Below are positions 1 to 8,433 of a stretch of 11,776 bases of DNA, piece after piece. Below the pieces are notes generated by a model, which did no database searches, was not told the origin of the DNA, and saw only the letters and a list, made by a program, of their open reading frames with translations. Numbering within the stretch: the stretch's first letter is position 1; each line of letters opens with the position of its first letter. Made by a program: the position numbers and the translations under genes. Source of the stretch: Stereocaulon alpinum (taxonomy: Eukaryota; Ascomycota; Lecanoromycetes; Lecanorales; Stereocaulaceae). The stretch lies in NCBI GenBank assembly GCA_018257865.1, contig JAEUBA010000296.1, forward strand, positions 1-11,776, in the 5' to 3' direction.

Positions 1-1121
1 TTAATACTATATTAGGAATCCTAACCTAACTAGCTATCTTATAGCTACTCTTATACTAGTAACCTTAGCTAGTATAGTCCTAATATTATAAGTCTCTACC
101 TCTTTAATAAGCTCCCTTCGAGTATCGCTAAGCTCTAGGTAGTATAGGAGAATATACTTCGTATCCTAATTCCTCTATCTATAACTATAGCGGGTACTAC
201 AGACCCCTAGTACTCTCGCCTTATAAAGGAAGTAGTTAAACTTATTCTTCCTACTTTAGAGTTAGACTACTATCGAGCTTTCTACCTTCCTAAGCTTTAG
301 GTAGTAGTTATACCTTTCTCCGAATAATAATTTATTCTATACGGGTGTGCGAGAGTACTTAGGGATAGTATCCTTATATACCTCCTACCGCTTAATCTAC
401 TTCGTTATTACCTAGCCTTATATCTTCTTAGCTAGGACGCCTACGTTTTAATATTCCTTAATATCCGTTTTTAGGTTATACTAATATACCTTCCTCCTTA
501 TCGCTATTACCGCTTAATCCTAATCCTTCGCCTTAAGCTCCTATAGGGCCTATTCTTCCTTTTTTAGTAATAGGGTTAGGCGTATTAAGCGTACCCTTCC
601 TCTCCTTCCCCGTAGTCTCCTACGGATTAAGCGGTTGCCTTTAATTATTAAGGGGTATACTCCCCTTAGTGCCTAGTATCTTATAACTAGGGCGTTTAGA
701 TAGGTTTAGATAGGTATAATAACTACTTCCGCTTCTAGGACTTAGACTAGTATTACCTTATATACTCTAAGTACTATCCGTAGGTAGTCGTTCTATATTA
801 TTATAAGCGTCTTAATATACTTTTCTACGGCTCCCCGCCCCTTAGTAGGGGTATACTATATTAGAGCAGCGAATATAAGTATAGGCCTTACCGCTATACT
901 ATATACCTTTCTATACTTCTTAAACGTAGCTCCCTAAGTTAATCCTACTAGGCACTTAATCGCCTAGGCTTAAGTAGCGGCCTTTACCTTCACCTGCGCT
1001 ATATATAGGCCCTAGCGGAGTTTAGTATTAATATATAGCCCTAGGACCCTAATACTCGCTTCCGGCTTAACCTCTACGTTACCAAATCATACCGTCTCCT
1101 TCATATTAAACCTTTTGGGGG
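1..1121 (-). pseudogene. LINE (Tad1-like) ORF2 relic, copy A, 5'-truncated
   Basis: This is the C-terminal part of a non-LTR retrotransposon ORF2, read on the minus strand with codon first bases at positions divisible by 3. It aligns without gaps to 8807-9927 (offset 8806), so its identity follows from that longer copy. It begins just downstream of the reverse-transcriptase catalytic box, contains the thumb and connection region (a stretch reading RVLGLYI followed by a Trp-to-stop codon), and includes the C-terminal zinc-knuckle fossil near 189-139. It continues past the left window edge. Stops are mostly TAG/TAA where Gln or Trp is expected, with a TGA at 1087-1089. The last 40 bases before 1121 still hold CA and TG dinucleotides that copy B has lost. 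The abrupt end at 1121/1122, where gypsy pol starts, fits ordinary 5' truncation of a LINE during insertion. Assignment to the Tad1 clade is an inference from the overall pattern. Confidence 0.85.
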
Positions 1122-1850
1122 AGCCTTAATATATATAAATAAGTTAAGTACCTAATAGACTTACTACCTAGTAAGCTACTAAAAAGTAGGCTAATTTATA
1201 ATATATTATATAATAAACTTATAGCGATTAGGGACTACCTAAGTACTATACTTAAGAAAAAGTAGATTCGTCTCTTAAGTAGCCTAATAGGCTCGCTAGT
1301 ATTATTTATAAGAAAAGTAGATAATTCCCTATAGCTTTATATTAACTATAGAGGGCTTAATAAGGTAACTATTAAGAATAACTACCTATTACTATTACTC
1401 TCAGAAACCTTAGAGAGGTTTATAGGTACTAAGTACTTTACTAAGATTAATATTCGTAATACGTATTATAGGATATAGGTATATAAAGGAGATAAGTAGA
1501 AAACCTCCTTCTAGACTCGCTATAGCTAGTTTAAGTACTAAGTAATACCTTTTAGCCTTATAAATACCCCTATAACCTTCTAGTCGTATATTAATAAAGT
1601 ACTTAAGCTATATATTAATATATACTATATAGTCTATCTAGACGATATACTAATCTACTTAGAAATAGAAGAGTTATATTAGGAGTATATATAAAAGGTA
1701 TTATATACTTTACTAGAGTATCAGCTCTATATAAAGTTACTAAAGTATATATTTAATTATAGTAAGGTTACCTTCTTAAGATTTATAGTAACCCTACGTA
1801 GTATCTAAATAGAGTAGTTATATATTAATATAGTTACTAAGTAGCTAGAA
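1122..1850 (+). other. gypsy reverse transcriptase domain, catalytic site damaged
   Basis: The palm box VYLDDILIY is intact at 1632-1658 with both Asp codons (1641-1646) preserved. The earlier stretch YRGLNKVTIKN is also clear (about 1353-1385). The first catalytic Asp, expected after FTKI, is now Asn (AAT at 1449-1451), which a TG-to-TA change in TGAT would produce. Several TAG codons replace Trp or Gln. The order and spacing of motifs match Ty3/gypsy RT and not Copia or LINE enzymes. Confidence 0.93.
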
Positions 1851-2084
1851 CTAGGGTTTATAAAAGATATACTAGTCTTCCTTAGCTTCGTAGGCTTCTA
1901 TTAATAATTTATAAAAGGCTTTTCGTAGATTATAGCGCCTTTAACTAACCTAACCTAAGGAAGTAAGAAGGGCGAAGTTAAGTAACTCTTTATATTTAAT
2001 AATATCGTATATAAGGCGTTTTAAATACTTAAGTAAGTATTTACTACTATATCTATCCTAGAATACTATAACTAGGAGCAAGCG

Positions 2085-2440
2085 CTTAGAATAGAAACTA
2101 ATACTTTTAAAGTAGGTATAAGTAGAGTGCTTAGCTAGCTAGGTAAGGATAAGTAGTAGTATCCTATTATATTCTTTAGCTATAAATTTAAAGGAGTAGA
2201 GATATACTAGGATATATATAATAAAGAACTATATATAATTATACTAGGATTTAAGTACTAGAGATACTACTTATAAGATAGTAAGCACCTAATCCGCGTA
2301 ATTACTAATTATAATAACCTTCGTTACTTTATAACTATAAAGGAGCTTAATATAAAGTAGATTCGCTAAGCTAAGAAGTTAGCTATATTTAACTTTATAA
2401 TTAAATACTATAAGGGAAAACTTAACCCTACGGATATACT
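2085..2440 (+). other. gypsy RNase H domain relic
   Basis: This part follows the RT in the same frame and keeps the family's landmarks: a start resembling ETDxS with the Asp now AAT (Asn) at 2100-2102, the NKE box near 2220, and the TDHxNL box near 2304-2321 with its Asp now AAT at 2307-2309 and its His now TAT. The last stretch, reading KYYKGKLNPTDILLRR, matches the usual end of gypsy RNase H. Two of the catalytic acidic residues are therefore lost by TG-to-TA changes. Confidence 0.85.
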
Positions 2441-2951
2441 ATTAAGAAGGTCTAATATTATTAAACTAAATAGTAGTAAGGATAGTAATAAAGACTTCCT
2501 CCCTACCTTATAAAGTAAGCTCCGTAATTAGGAATACTAACCTAATATATAGGAATATAATAGCGTACCTATAAGTATTAAACTAGTAGTATTAATAATA
2601 TAACTAGATAGTATTACCGTCGTAGATACCTAAGTTATAGACTTAGATAAGAAGGTACTTAATAGATAGACTTATATTCTAGACGCTATATAGTTATCCT
2701 AACTTCTAGTTTACTAAGTTTTAGAGTCGGAGAGGTCTTATTTAGATTTATAAGAATTAATAGTAGTATAGCTACTTAAGCTATAATAGAAGGATACTTT
2801 CGTTACTAAGTAAGAATAGTACTAAAGGTATATAACTAAATAGGATAAGCTTTTGAAATAGGGTATAAGTAAGAATAGACTACTATATTATAGCTTAGTA
2901 GTTTATATACTAAGCGACTTAGTAATAAAGAAAGAGATCCTTTATATAAAT

Positions 2952-3600
2952 TATAATAACCCTAGTACTAAATACTTTAGTTATAAGCGTACTAAAGAAG
3001 GTATTAGGTCTAAATATTATTAGCTTAGTATAATAGGTAATATTAGAGAATATATTTATAGTTACTTAGATTATTAGAGGGTATAAGTATATTACTATAA
3101 GCTATATAGTAAACTAACCTTAATCCTACTAGGTAGTATAACGCCTTTCTATATTATAATAATAGACTTTATTATAGATATACCCCCTACTAAGGACGTA
3201 TATATAGGAAAAACTTATAATATAATCTTAGTCTTAGTAGATAAGCTTACGAAATATATAATATATATAGTAACTATAAAAGACTTAATAATAGATAGCT
3301 TAGTAGATATAATATAGAGGGAATTCCTCTTATTATAAGGTATAATATAAGAATTAATTATAGATTGAGGCTCGCTGTTTACTAGTAAGTTCTAGATAAC
3401 GCTTTACTAGTACTTAGATATAAAGTATAAGCTTAGTACTACGTTCTACCCTTAGATAGATAGTTAGACTAAGAGGTAGAACTAAATACTTAAATACTAC
3501 CTATAAGTATACTATAACTATAAGTAGGATAATTAGCCGGAATTACTACTAATAGTAATATTCGTATATAATAATAGTATATACGTAAGTACTAAGCGAA
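2952..3600 (+). other. integrase: HHCC zinc module and DDE core, both destroyed
   Basis: The zinc-binding module has all four ligands converted to Tyr: codons at 2952 and 2973 (His) and at 3063 and 3072 (Cys), with H-x6-H and C-x2-C spacing intact. The core keeps its first Asp (3165-3167, context IDFI) and second Asp (3363-3365, followed by TGA for Arg, then GSLFTSKF). The Glu expected 36 codons later is AAG (Lys) at 3471-3473, explained by CTGAG to CTAAG. The D-x35-E spacing is exact, which confirms the identification. Confidence 0.92.
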
Positions 3601-3893
3601 TATTATAAGACCTACTAATAGGCTATACTATAGATTTAGGAAGTACTTTTAAGGGTAGAAGCTTAGAAGGGGAGGCGCTGCTTACTATAAAGCGAGTAGA
3701 ATAGTTATATAAATCCTAATTATATTTAAAAGAAATATAGGAGTAAGCTACTAAGTAATAAGTAAAGTACTATAATAGTAACTATAAAGCTATAACCTTT
3801 AAGGAGGGTGATAAAGTACTACTACGAAGTATAACTATATATACCTTACGCCTAAAGAAGAAGCTTAATTATAGGTAACTAAGACTATTTAAG

Positions 3894-4200
3894 GTACTAG
3901 AGAAGATAGATAAGTAAGCGTATAAATTAGAACTCCCTACTAGATATAGTAGGATTTATCTAGTATTCTATATATTAATACTAAAGCCTTAGTATTTATA
4001 AGGCGATAACCTAAAGCCGTAAGTAGTCCTTATTAATAAAGAAGAGGAATAGGAAGTTAATAAGGTATTAGATAAGAGGACTAGTAATAGCTACCTTAAG
4101 TATCTTATTAAGTAGAAGGATACTTACCCTTATAAGGATTTATAGGAACTAGTTAAGTTTCTTAGTAATATAAAGGACTCTATTAGGGATTTTAAGCGAG
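3894..4200 (+). other. GPY/F-like module and chromodomain
   Basis: After the integrase core the frame reads VLEKIDK, a stop, then AYKLELPTRYSRIYLVFYI (about 3894-3974), a layout typical of the module between integrase core and chromodomain in fungal gypsy elements. From 4044 the pattern E-E-(W)-E-V-x-K-V-L-D, then YLKYLIK-(W)-K and later L-(W)-E-L marks a chromodomain. The three Trp positions are now TAG at 4050, 4113 and 4143. Chromodomains of this kind are thought to direct integration to heterochromatin. Confidence 0.85.
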
Positions 4201-4269
4201 TAAGTAAGTAAGTAACTATAGTATAGCGAGACCCTAAGTTATAAGTAAGTAAGAGATAAGGTAGGCTAT

Positions 4270-4280
4270 AAAAGAGGGGA
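4270..4280 (+). other. polypurine-tract-like sequence
   Basis: AAAAGAGGGGA lies directly after the end of the pol frame and directly before TAGCTAGTAAC, which could be a RIP-mutated LTR start (TG to TA). A purine tract in this place primes plus-strand synthesis in gypsy elements. The position is right, but no second LTR is present for proof. Confidence 0.45.
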
Positions 4281-4562
4281 TAGCTAGTAACTTAAAATAA
4301 GGCCTATAGGTAAATCTATTAGCCCTAAAGGGTATAACTACCTAATTATATAAAAAGTATATATAAGAATTAAAAAGAGCCCTATAGGGCGAAAGCTAAT
4401 TAGTAGTAGTAAGTACTATAAGGAAAAAGTAGAGGGCTATAAGGCCTAAATACTTAAGTATAACTACCTAGTATTAGCACGCCTAATCTATATAGGCCTA
4501 AATAGAGTAATAACTTACCCTAAATACTTAACCCTAAAGGGCTAGTAGGCGCCGCCGTAAGG

Positions 4563-4613
4563 CGGGTAGGGGATAGGATAGATATAGGTAGGGTAGGAGG
4601 TAGGGGATAGATA
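4563..4613 (+). repeat. G-rich imperfect repeat tract
   Basis: Purine-rich, strand-asymmetric runs such as GGGTAGGGGATAGGATAG repeat imperfectly, with at least four G-runs of two to four bases. The tract could fold as a G-quadruplex on the plus strand. It sits inside the probable LTR, about 40 bases upstream of the TATA-like box. Confidence 0.6.
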
Positions 4614-4618
4614 GTAAT

Positions 4619-4634
4619 AAGTATAGCTATACTT
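4619..4634. repeat. perfect 16-bp palindrome
   Basis: AAGTATAGCTATACTT is its own reverse complement. It lies between the G-rich tract and a TATA-like box and may be a factor-binding site of the LTR. In such TA-rich DNA chance palindromes are common, so the role is uncertain. Confidence 0.5.
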
Positions 4635-4654
4635 ATTAATTAAGCTATACTAAG

Positions 4655-4663
4655 TATATAAAG
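4655..4663 (+). promoter_or_regulatory. TATA-like box in probable LTR
   Basis: TATATAAAG followed by CCGAATAATTC is the only stretch of the probable LTR with TATA-box form in plus orientation. RIP creates many TA steps, so this is weak evidence. Confidence 0.3.
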
Positions 4664-4700
4664 CCGAATAATTCTTACCTTCCTAAGCCTAAAGGGCTAC

Positions 4701-5745
4701 GCGAACTTCTAGGCTAGTAGTAGCTAAAAATATAGTAAGGGCGAATAAAATAGGTATAATATTAGGTTCGTAGGGGTACCCCCCCTATAAGTACCTACTA
4801 TATTTATGTTAGTAGCTACCCTTACTTAGTTAAACGTATATAGTATCTAGGATTTAGGTAATAGCCTATATATAACGTAAGTAAGTATAAGCTATAAATA
4901 CCTTAGTATAATTCCTTATATTCTCCCCCTCTTACTAGATACGGAATACTTACTAGGAGGGGTAGAGCCCTAGCTTAGCAGTAGCGGAGCTGGCGGAGCG
5001 GGAGGAGGAGGCGGTAGCGATATAAGAGCCCCTATAATAGGAGGCGGCTATAAGGTAGGAGAGGAGGTAGCCTTAGGTAAGGTAGGAGGTAAGGAGATAA
5101 CCTTAGTTAAGGGAGAAGCTACTATACCTACTATTAGCCTAACTTCGCGTTCTCCCTTACTTATTAGTTAATTACGTACGCAGCGAAGGTAAGAAGTACC
5201 CTAAAGGGCTATAGTAGCGAGGGGTTAATAGTAATAGTACTATTAATATTATTAGTATATTCCTTCTATAGTTATATAAGTATTTAAGAGTCGAAAAGAA
5301 AGTAGCAGTTTAAGATAGTATTAGGAAATTCGCGAGATCGCTATATTAGGCTATAATACTTAGCTAACTAAGATTAATATACTAGATTTAAATACCTTAG
5401 TAAGTAAGCTACCTTACTACCGTAAGAATATTAAGCTACTATAGTAATACTGCTAATACCGACGCTTAATAATATATAAGGATTAGGAGATAAGTACTTA
5501 CTATTATTAGAAGCTTAATATTACTTACTAGTAGGAAGAAGACTAGACGAATTATTATAAGGTTTAGTAAGTACGGAATACGCTACTACGTTCGCTACCT
5601 TAAAAGTAAAGTAATTCGCGAAACGCGCTACTATTCCGTAATATACTACTACTTTATACTAAGTTATAATAACTACGTTACTAGGGTCGTAAGCTCTATA
5701 GGTATTAGGCCTATAAGTAGTAATATTACTACTACTAAGGTTAAC
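4701..5745. other. unassigned RIP-mutated region with a Gly/Pro-rich open stretch
   Basis: No family is recognised here. On the plus strand the only ATG I could find in that orientation (4806-4808) opens a frame that is free of stops from about 4975 to 5165 and encodes a glycine-rich run (GAGGAGGGGGS) followed by KVGEEVALGKVGGKEITLVKG. On the minus strand the frame continuing from the Gag relic gives a proline-rich run (SLPPPPPAPPAPLLLS) over the same bases. Each frame carries roughly 11% stops across the whole region, against 6-7% in the confident Gag and RT frames, so neither can be called coding. The GC-rich core (4977-5060) retains CA and TG. It may be a Gag N-terminus, a captured host fragment, or LTR/flanking DNA. 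Confidence 0.4.
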
Positions 5746-5749
5746 CTAT

Positions 5750-7300
5750 AATAAGGCTTAGGGACTAAACCTCCTAAGGGGGAGGATAATTATAAGGTAG
5801 AAGGCGAATATTAGTACTAGGCCTAGTATACTTAGTAGGTTTCTAGTATATTAGGCGAAGTTCCTAGTACGCTTAGTAAGCGGGCTTAGCTAGGGACTTA
5901 AAGAATCGCGTATACCTTAAATTCCTTCTTACCTCCTTAGTTATTAGCTCTACTAGTAATCTATAAATTATACTCGTACTTACCTATCTATTAACCCTGT
6001 AATAGCGATTACGTACCTAGCCGCTACGCAGCTCTATATAAAAGAGGACTTACTACCTCATAAATTCTTCTTAAGTCCTTTAGGTATCTAACCTTAAAGC
6101 CTTAATCCTATTAAGGGTCTTATTATCTAATAAGACTTCTTCCCCTATAAGCTCTCCTAACTCGCTTCCTAAGGATAGTTCCTAGCGGGGATTATTAACT
6201 TAGTCTTTACTAAAGTATTCTTTACTATTTACTATAGATACTTAGTATCTTAGTTTCTAGGGGTACTATCCTAATCCGTCCTTTTCGCTAAGGTGCGTTT
6301 AGTATAAATTATTATAGTAAGCCGTCTAACTTAAGTAATTATACTCCTTATTAGTTAACCCTTCTAGTTATTCCGGCTACTCCTATTTATTATAGACGGG
6401 GCTTATATCCCCTACTATAGCTACCTACTCTTATTAAGGGTACTTATTCTAATAGTATCCCTTCTTATAGTATTTATAATATTCTACGTTAAATAGGTCC
6501 TTCTTTTACTTCTTTCCCTTATAAGGTTTCCTAAAGAATTTCGTCTTTATAGCTAAAACATTTTCTTTCTTCCTAAACCTAGTAACTAGGGCGGAAGACT
6601 TTTATTCTATCTTCCTCTTATATATCCTATTATTAATAGAGTAGACTTTAGATACTAACTATATAAAGTTCCTAATATTATCTAAACGGGCGAGCTTATC
6701 TTTAACCTTATCCTTTAGTCCTTTTTAATACGTAGCGGCTTAAGCGTCCTCTAACTAGTTAAGCTAATAGGTAATTCCTCTAAATTATACTATATATTCT
6801 ATTATAGGTCCCTTCTGCTAAAGATTTATAAGCTTATATTTTAGCCTTCTTTCTTTAGTACTATCCCTAAAGTAAAACCTTAAGAGGTTTCTAATATATA
6901 TTTTATTAGAGATAATCTTTAAGGATTCGTCCTCTATAGTATTAGGGTCTTAAATTAAAAGATATTCCTTAAGCTAGGGTTAAAGGGCTACTGTAGTATT
7001 ACCTTTAAGGTATAATAGGTAAAATACGTTCTTAGCCTTTATAGTAGAGAAGCTTAGTATATTAAAAGCTATATATAGGTTAATTTATTAAAGAAACGTA
7101 TCTAATCCTCCCTTCCTACTAGAGAACTTTATAAGGGTAGGTAACTTTATCCCTCTATCGCTAATAGTAATTCCTTCTTTAGGGACTAAAGCTATATCCC
7201 TCCCTTTAAATCTACTTATTACTTCGGGCGTAACGCGCCGTCTTTCCCCTATAGTAGACCTAGAAGTACTTATACTATATAGTCTAAAGTATAGTATTTA
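5750..7300 (-). pseudogene. gag: Ty3/gypsy Gag relic with CCHC knuckle
   Basis: This is a structural (nucleocapsid) gene of an LTR retrotransposon, read on the minus strand with codon first bases equal to 1 modulo 3. From 7129 the frame reads KFSSRKGGLDTFL and continues through a Gag-type helical domain (about 7130-6650) with only about 14 stops in 215 codons, all TAA or TAG. A basic linker leads to a zinc knuckle at 6481-6440. Beyond it, the motif LS-(W)-TAYYNNLY and THLSEKDGLG-(W)-YP (about 6330-6265) resembles the segment downstream of the knuckle in many fungal gypsy Gag proteins; this is recalled from the family and was not searched. The same frame can be carried to about 5750, but stops become denser and no protease DSGA box is visible. 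The initiation codon, probably near 7300, is lost. No pol follows, so it is a separate or rearranged piece relative to the plus-strand pol. Confidence 0.8.
6440..6481 (-). other. CCHC zinc knuckle fossil of Gag
   Basis: The four ligand codons are TAT 6481-6479, TAC 6472-6470, TAC 6457-6455 and TAC 6442-6440, all Tyr now. Their spacing is exactly C-x2-C-x4-H-x4-C, with Gly just before the His position. TGT/TGC to TAT/TAC and CAC to TAC are the expected RIP products, so the knuckle is recognisable although every ligand is gone. Confidence 0.88.
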
Positions 7301-7753
7301 AAGTATAACGGGGGGTTTAACTCCTACGGGTAAATTATATAGTATATTAAGTACTAAAAGGTAATAGAGATAGGTAGTTATTAAATTATCTTTAGCTAAG
7401 ACTCCTCTCTATTATATAAGTTAAATATAAGGAGATAAGAAAATATTCTACTAAAGGAAAACCCTTCTTTATATATTTAAGGGAGGAACCTAATATTCCT
7501 TTAGGTTACCTTAATTATACCCTATAACTATTATAACTATTACGACTAGTCGCCCTAGGCGTAGTAGTTACGTACTACGATTACTACGATTACTATAACT
7601 AGTTACCTAATAGCGGTCCCTAGACTACTTTACCTAGTATATTCCTTATCACGCCTAGACCCGTAATAGTAAGATAACCTCCTACTAGCCTCTCGCCCTC
7701 CTTCTATATACTATCCTACGTCTACGAGTAGCTAAGTAGGTTATAATTCTACT
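7301..7753 (-). other. probable 5' leader/LTR of the Gag element
   Basis: Noncoding DNA upstream of the minus-strand Gag. Read on that strand it has a TATA-like ATATATAAAGAAGGG (near 7478-7464), and a short hairpin with arms AACCTAA/TTAGGTT at 7487-7507. It also holds a 9-bp tandem repeat of TACTACGAT (7573-7598, nearly three units). The location and the TATA-like motif suggest the LTR and leader, but no LTR pair or primer-binding site could be identified. Confidence 0.35.
7573..7598. repeat. 9-bp tandem repeat (TACTACGAT)
   Basis: Two exact units of TACTACGAT and a third degenerate one stand side by side in the region upstream of the Gag relic. This is a small repeat with no evident role. 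Confidence 0.6.
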
Positions 7754-8096
7754 CCGCTATTATATAGTCTAAGTCTCCGCCCTAGCTAGCGGTAGGGAAG
7801 GCCCGCCTATAATATATACCTATAAAAGTATATATATATACGTATTGCTATAGGAGTCCTTATACGTTAGTAGCGCCTTAGTTAAAGTACTACCTAGTAA
7901 GTACTTAGTAATCTATACCGCTATCGTATAGTCTCCGCCCTAGCTAGCGGTAAGGAAGGCCCGTCTATAATAAATACCTATAAAAGTATATATATACGTA
8001 TTACTATAGAAGTCCTTATATATTACTAGCGCCTTAGTTAGTAGTTAAAATATAGCTAAGTACTACGTAGTAAGTACTTAGTAATCTATACCGCTA
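7754..8096. repeat. two-copy tandem duplication, 164-172 bp unit
   Basis: Unit 1 runs from CCGCTAT at 7754 to 7917 and unit 2 from CCGCTAT at 7918 to 8089; a third CCGCTAT at 8090-8096 starts a copy that then diverges. Both units share TCCGCCCTAGCTAGCGGTA, an ACCTATAAAAGTATATATA box, a conserved AGTCCTTATA and the closing AGTACTTAGTAATCTATACC. Unit 2 has extra bases after GCCTTAGTTA, which accounts for most of its greater length. Most other differences are transitions consistent with RIP. The CCCTA/TAGGG arms near 7780-7797 could form a hairpin. It may be subrepeats of an LTR or an element UTR. No coding potential was seen. Confidence 0.85.
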
Positions 8097-8322
8097 TTAA
8101 GTATATATAGAAATATAGGTTACGGAGGGCCTATAGTTAATAGTAGCAGACTTAGTAGCGGCGGTATTAGCCTAGCGGTACTAGAAATACCTAAGAAGCT
8201 AAAGACTATATAGAGGAATACTATATAGAAAGGATTAGTTAATTAGTTAGATAATTCTATTATTAGAAAAGTAGGCGTATTCTATATTACTCTTTAATAT
8301 ATACTACTTTACTACCTATAAT
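8097..8322. other. no recognisable feature
   Basis: TA-rich RIP-mutated DNA between the tandem duplication and the small AAAACTTTTATAAC repeat. I see no coding frame, RNA gene or repeat here. Confidence 0.6.
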
Positions 8323-8364
8323 AAAACTTTTATAACAAAACTTTTATAACAAAACTTTAGTAAC
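8323..8364. repeat. 14-bp tandem repeat, three units
   Basis: Two exact units of AAAACTTTTATAAC (8323-8336, 8337-8350) and a third, AAAACTTTAGTAAC (8351-8364). The unit junctions contain intact CA dinucleotides, rare in this window, which suggests that the expansion is younger than the RIP or was not a RIP target. Confidence 0.85.
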
Positions 8365-8433
8365 TTTTAAAGAATATTAATAATAATAATATAGTCGGTA
8401 GCGATAGTAATATAATATATAAGCCTTAGATTA

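Larger units (their letters stand above)
1122..4295 (+). pseudogene. pol: Ty3/gypsy chromovirus pol relic (RT-RNase H-integrase-chromodomain)
   Basis: This is a polyprotein gene of an LTR retrotransposon that would have reverse-transcribed and integrated the element. One frame (codon starts divisible by 3) can be followed from 1122 to the end with no frameshift. In order it holds RT (about 1150-1850), RNase H (about 2085-2440), the HHCC zinc-binding part of integrase (2952-3074), the integrase core (3165-3600), a GPY/F-like module (3894-3989) and a chromodomain (about 4044-4170). Nearly all in-frame stops are TAA or TAG at positions where the family has Gln or Trp, the signature of CpA and TpG mutation. 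Protease and Gag are missing: the relic starts just before RT at the LINE junction. The true stop codon cannot be told from RIP stops; TAA at 4293 is the latest candidate. It is certainly non-functional. The chromodomain places it among chromoviruses, which are common in fungi. Confidence 0.93.
4281..4700 (+). mobile_element. probable 3' LTR of the gypsy relic (right end uncertain)
   Basis: This noncoding stretch follows pol and the polypurine-like tract. It contains a G-rich tract, a perfect 16-bp palindrome at 4619-4634 and TATATAAAG at 4655-4663, as expected for an LTR promoter region. The block CCTAAAGGGCTA and variants recur near 4322, 4531, 4688 and 5201. The matching 5' LTR is not in the window, so the right boundary is a guess. 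Confidence 0.45.

Noticed and set aside
5200..5720. Continuation of the plus-strand frame from ATG 4806 (Gln-rich if stops are read as Gln)
   Set aside because: Stop density of about 11% equals that of the opposite-strand frame and exceeds that of confident relics; no motif supports coding.
4806..5745. Extension of the minus-strand Gag frame through the proline-rich stretch as protease/pol
   Set aside because: No DSGA protease box and no RT start are visible, and stops are too dense to claim coding.
7818..7850. TATAAAAG boxes in the tandem units as active promoters
   Set aside because: TA-rich motifs are produced everywhere by RIP, and no intact gene lies downstream.
7754..8096. CRISPR-like array or tRNA gene pair in the tandem units
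   Set aside because: Two long tandem units without spacers are not a CRISPR array, and I could not fold a cloverleaf with conserved tRNA arms; the host also looks fungal.
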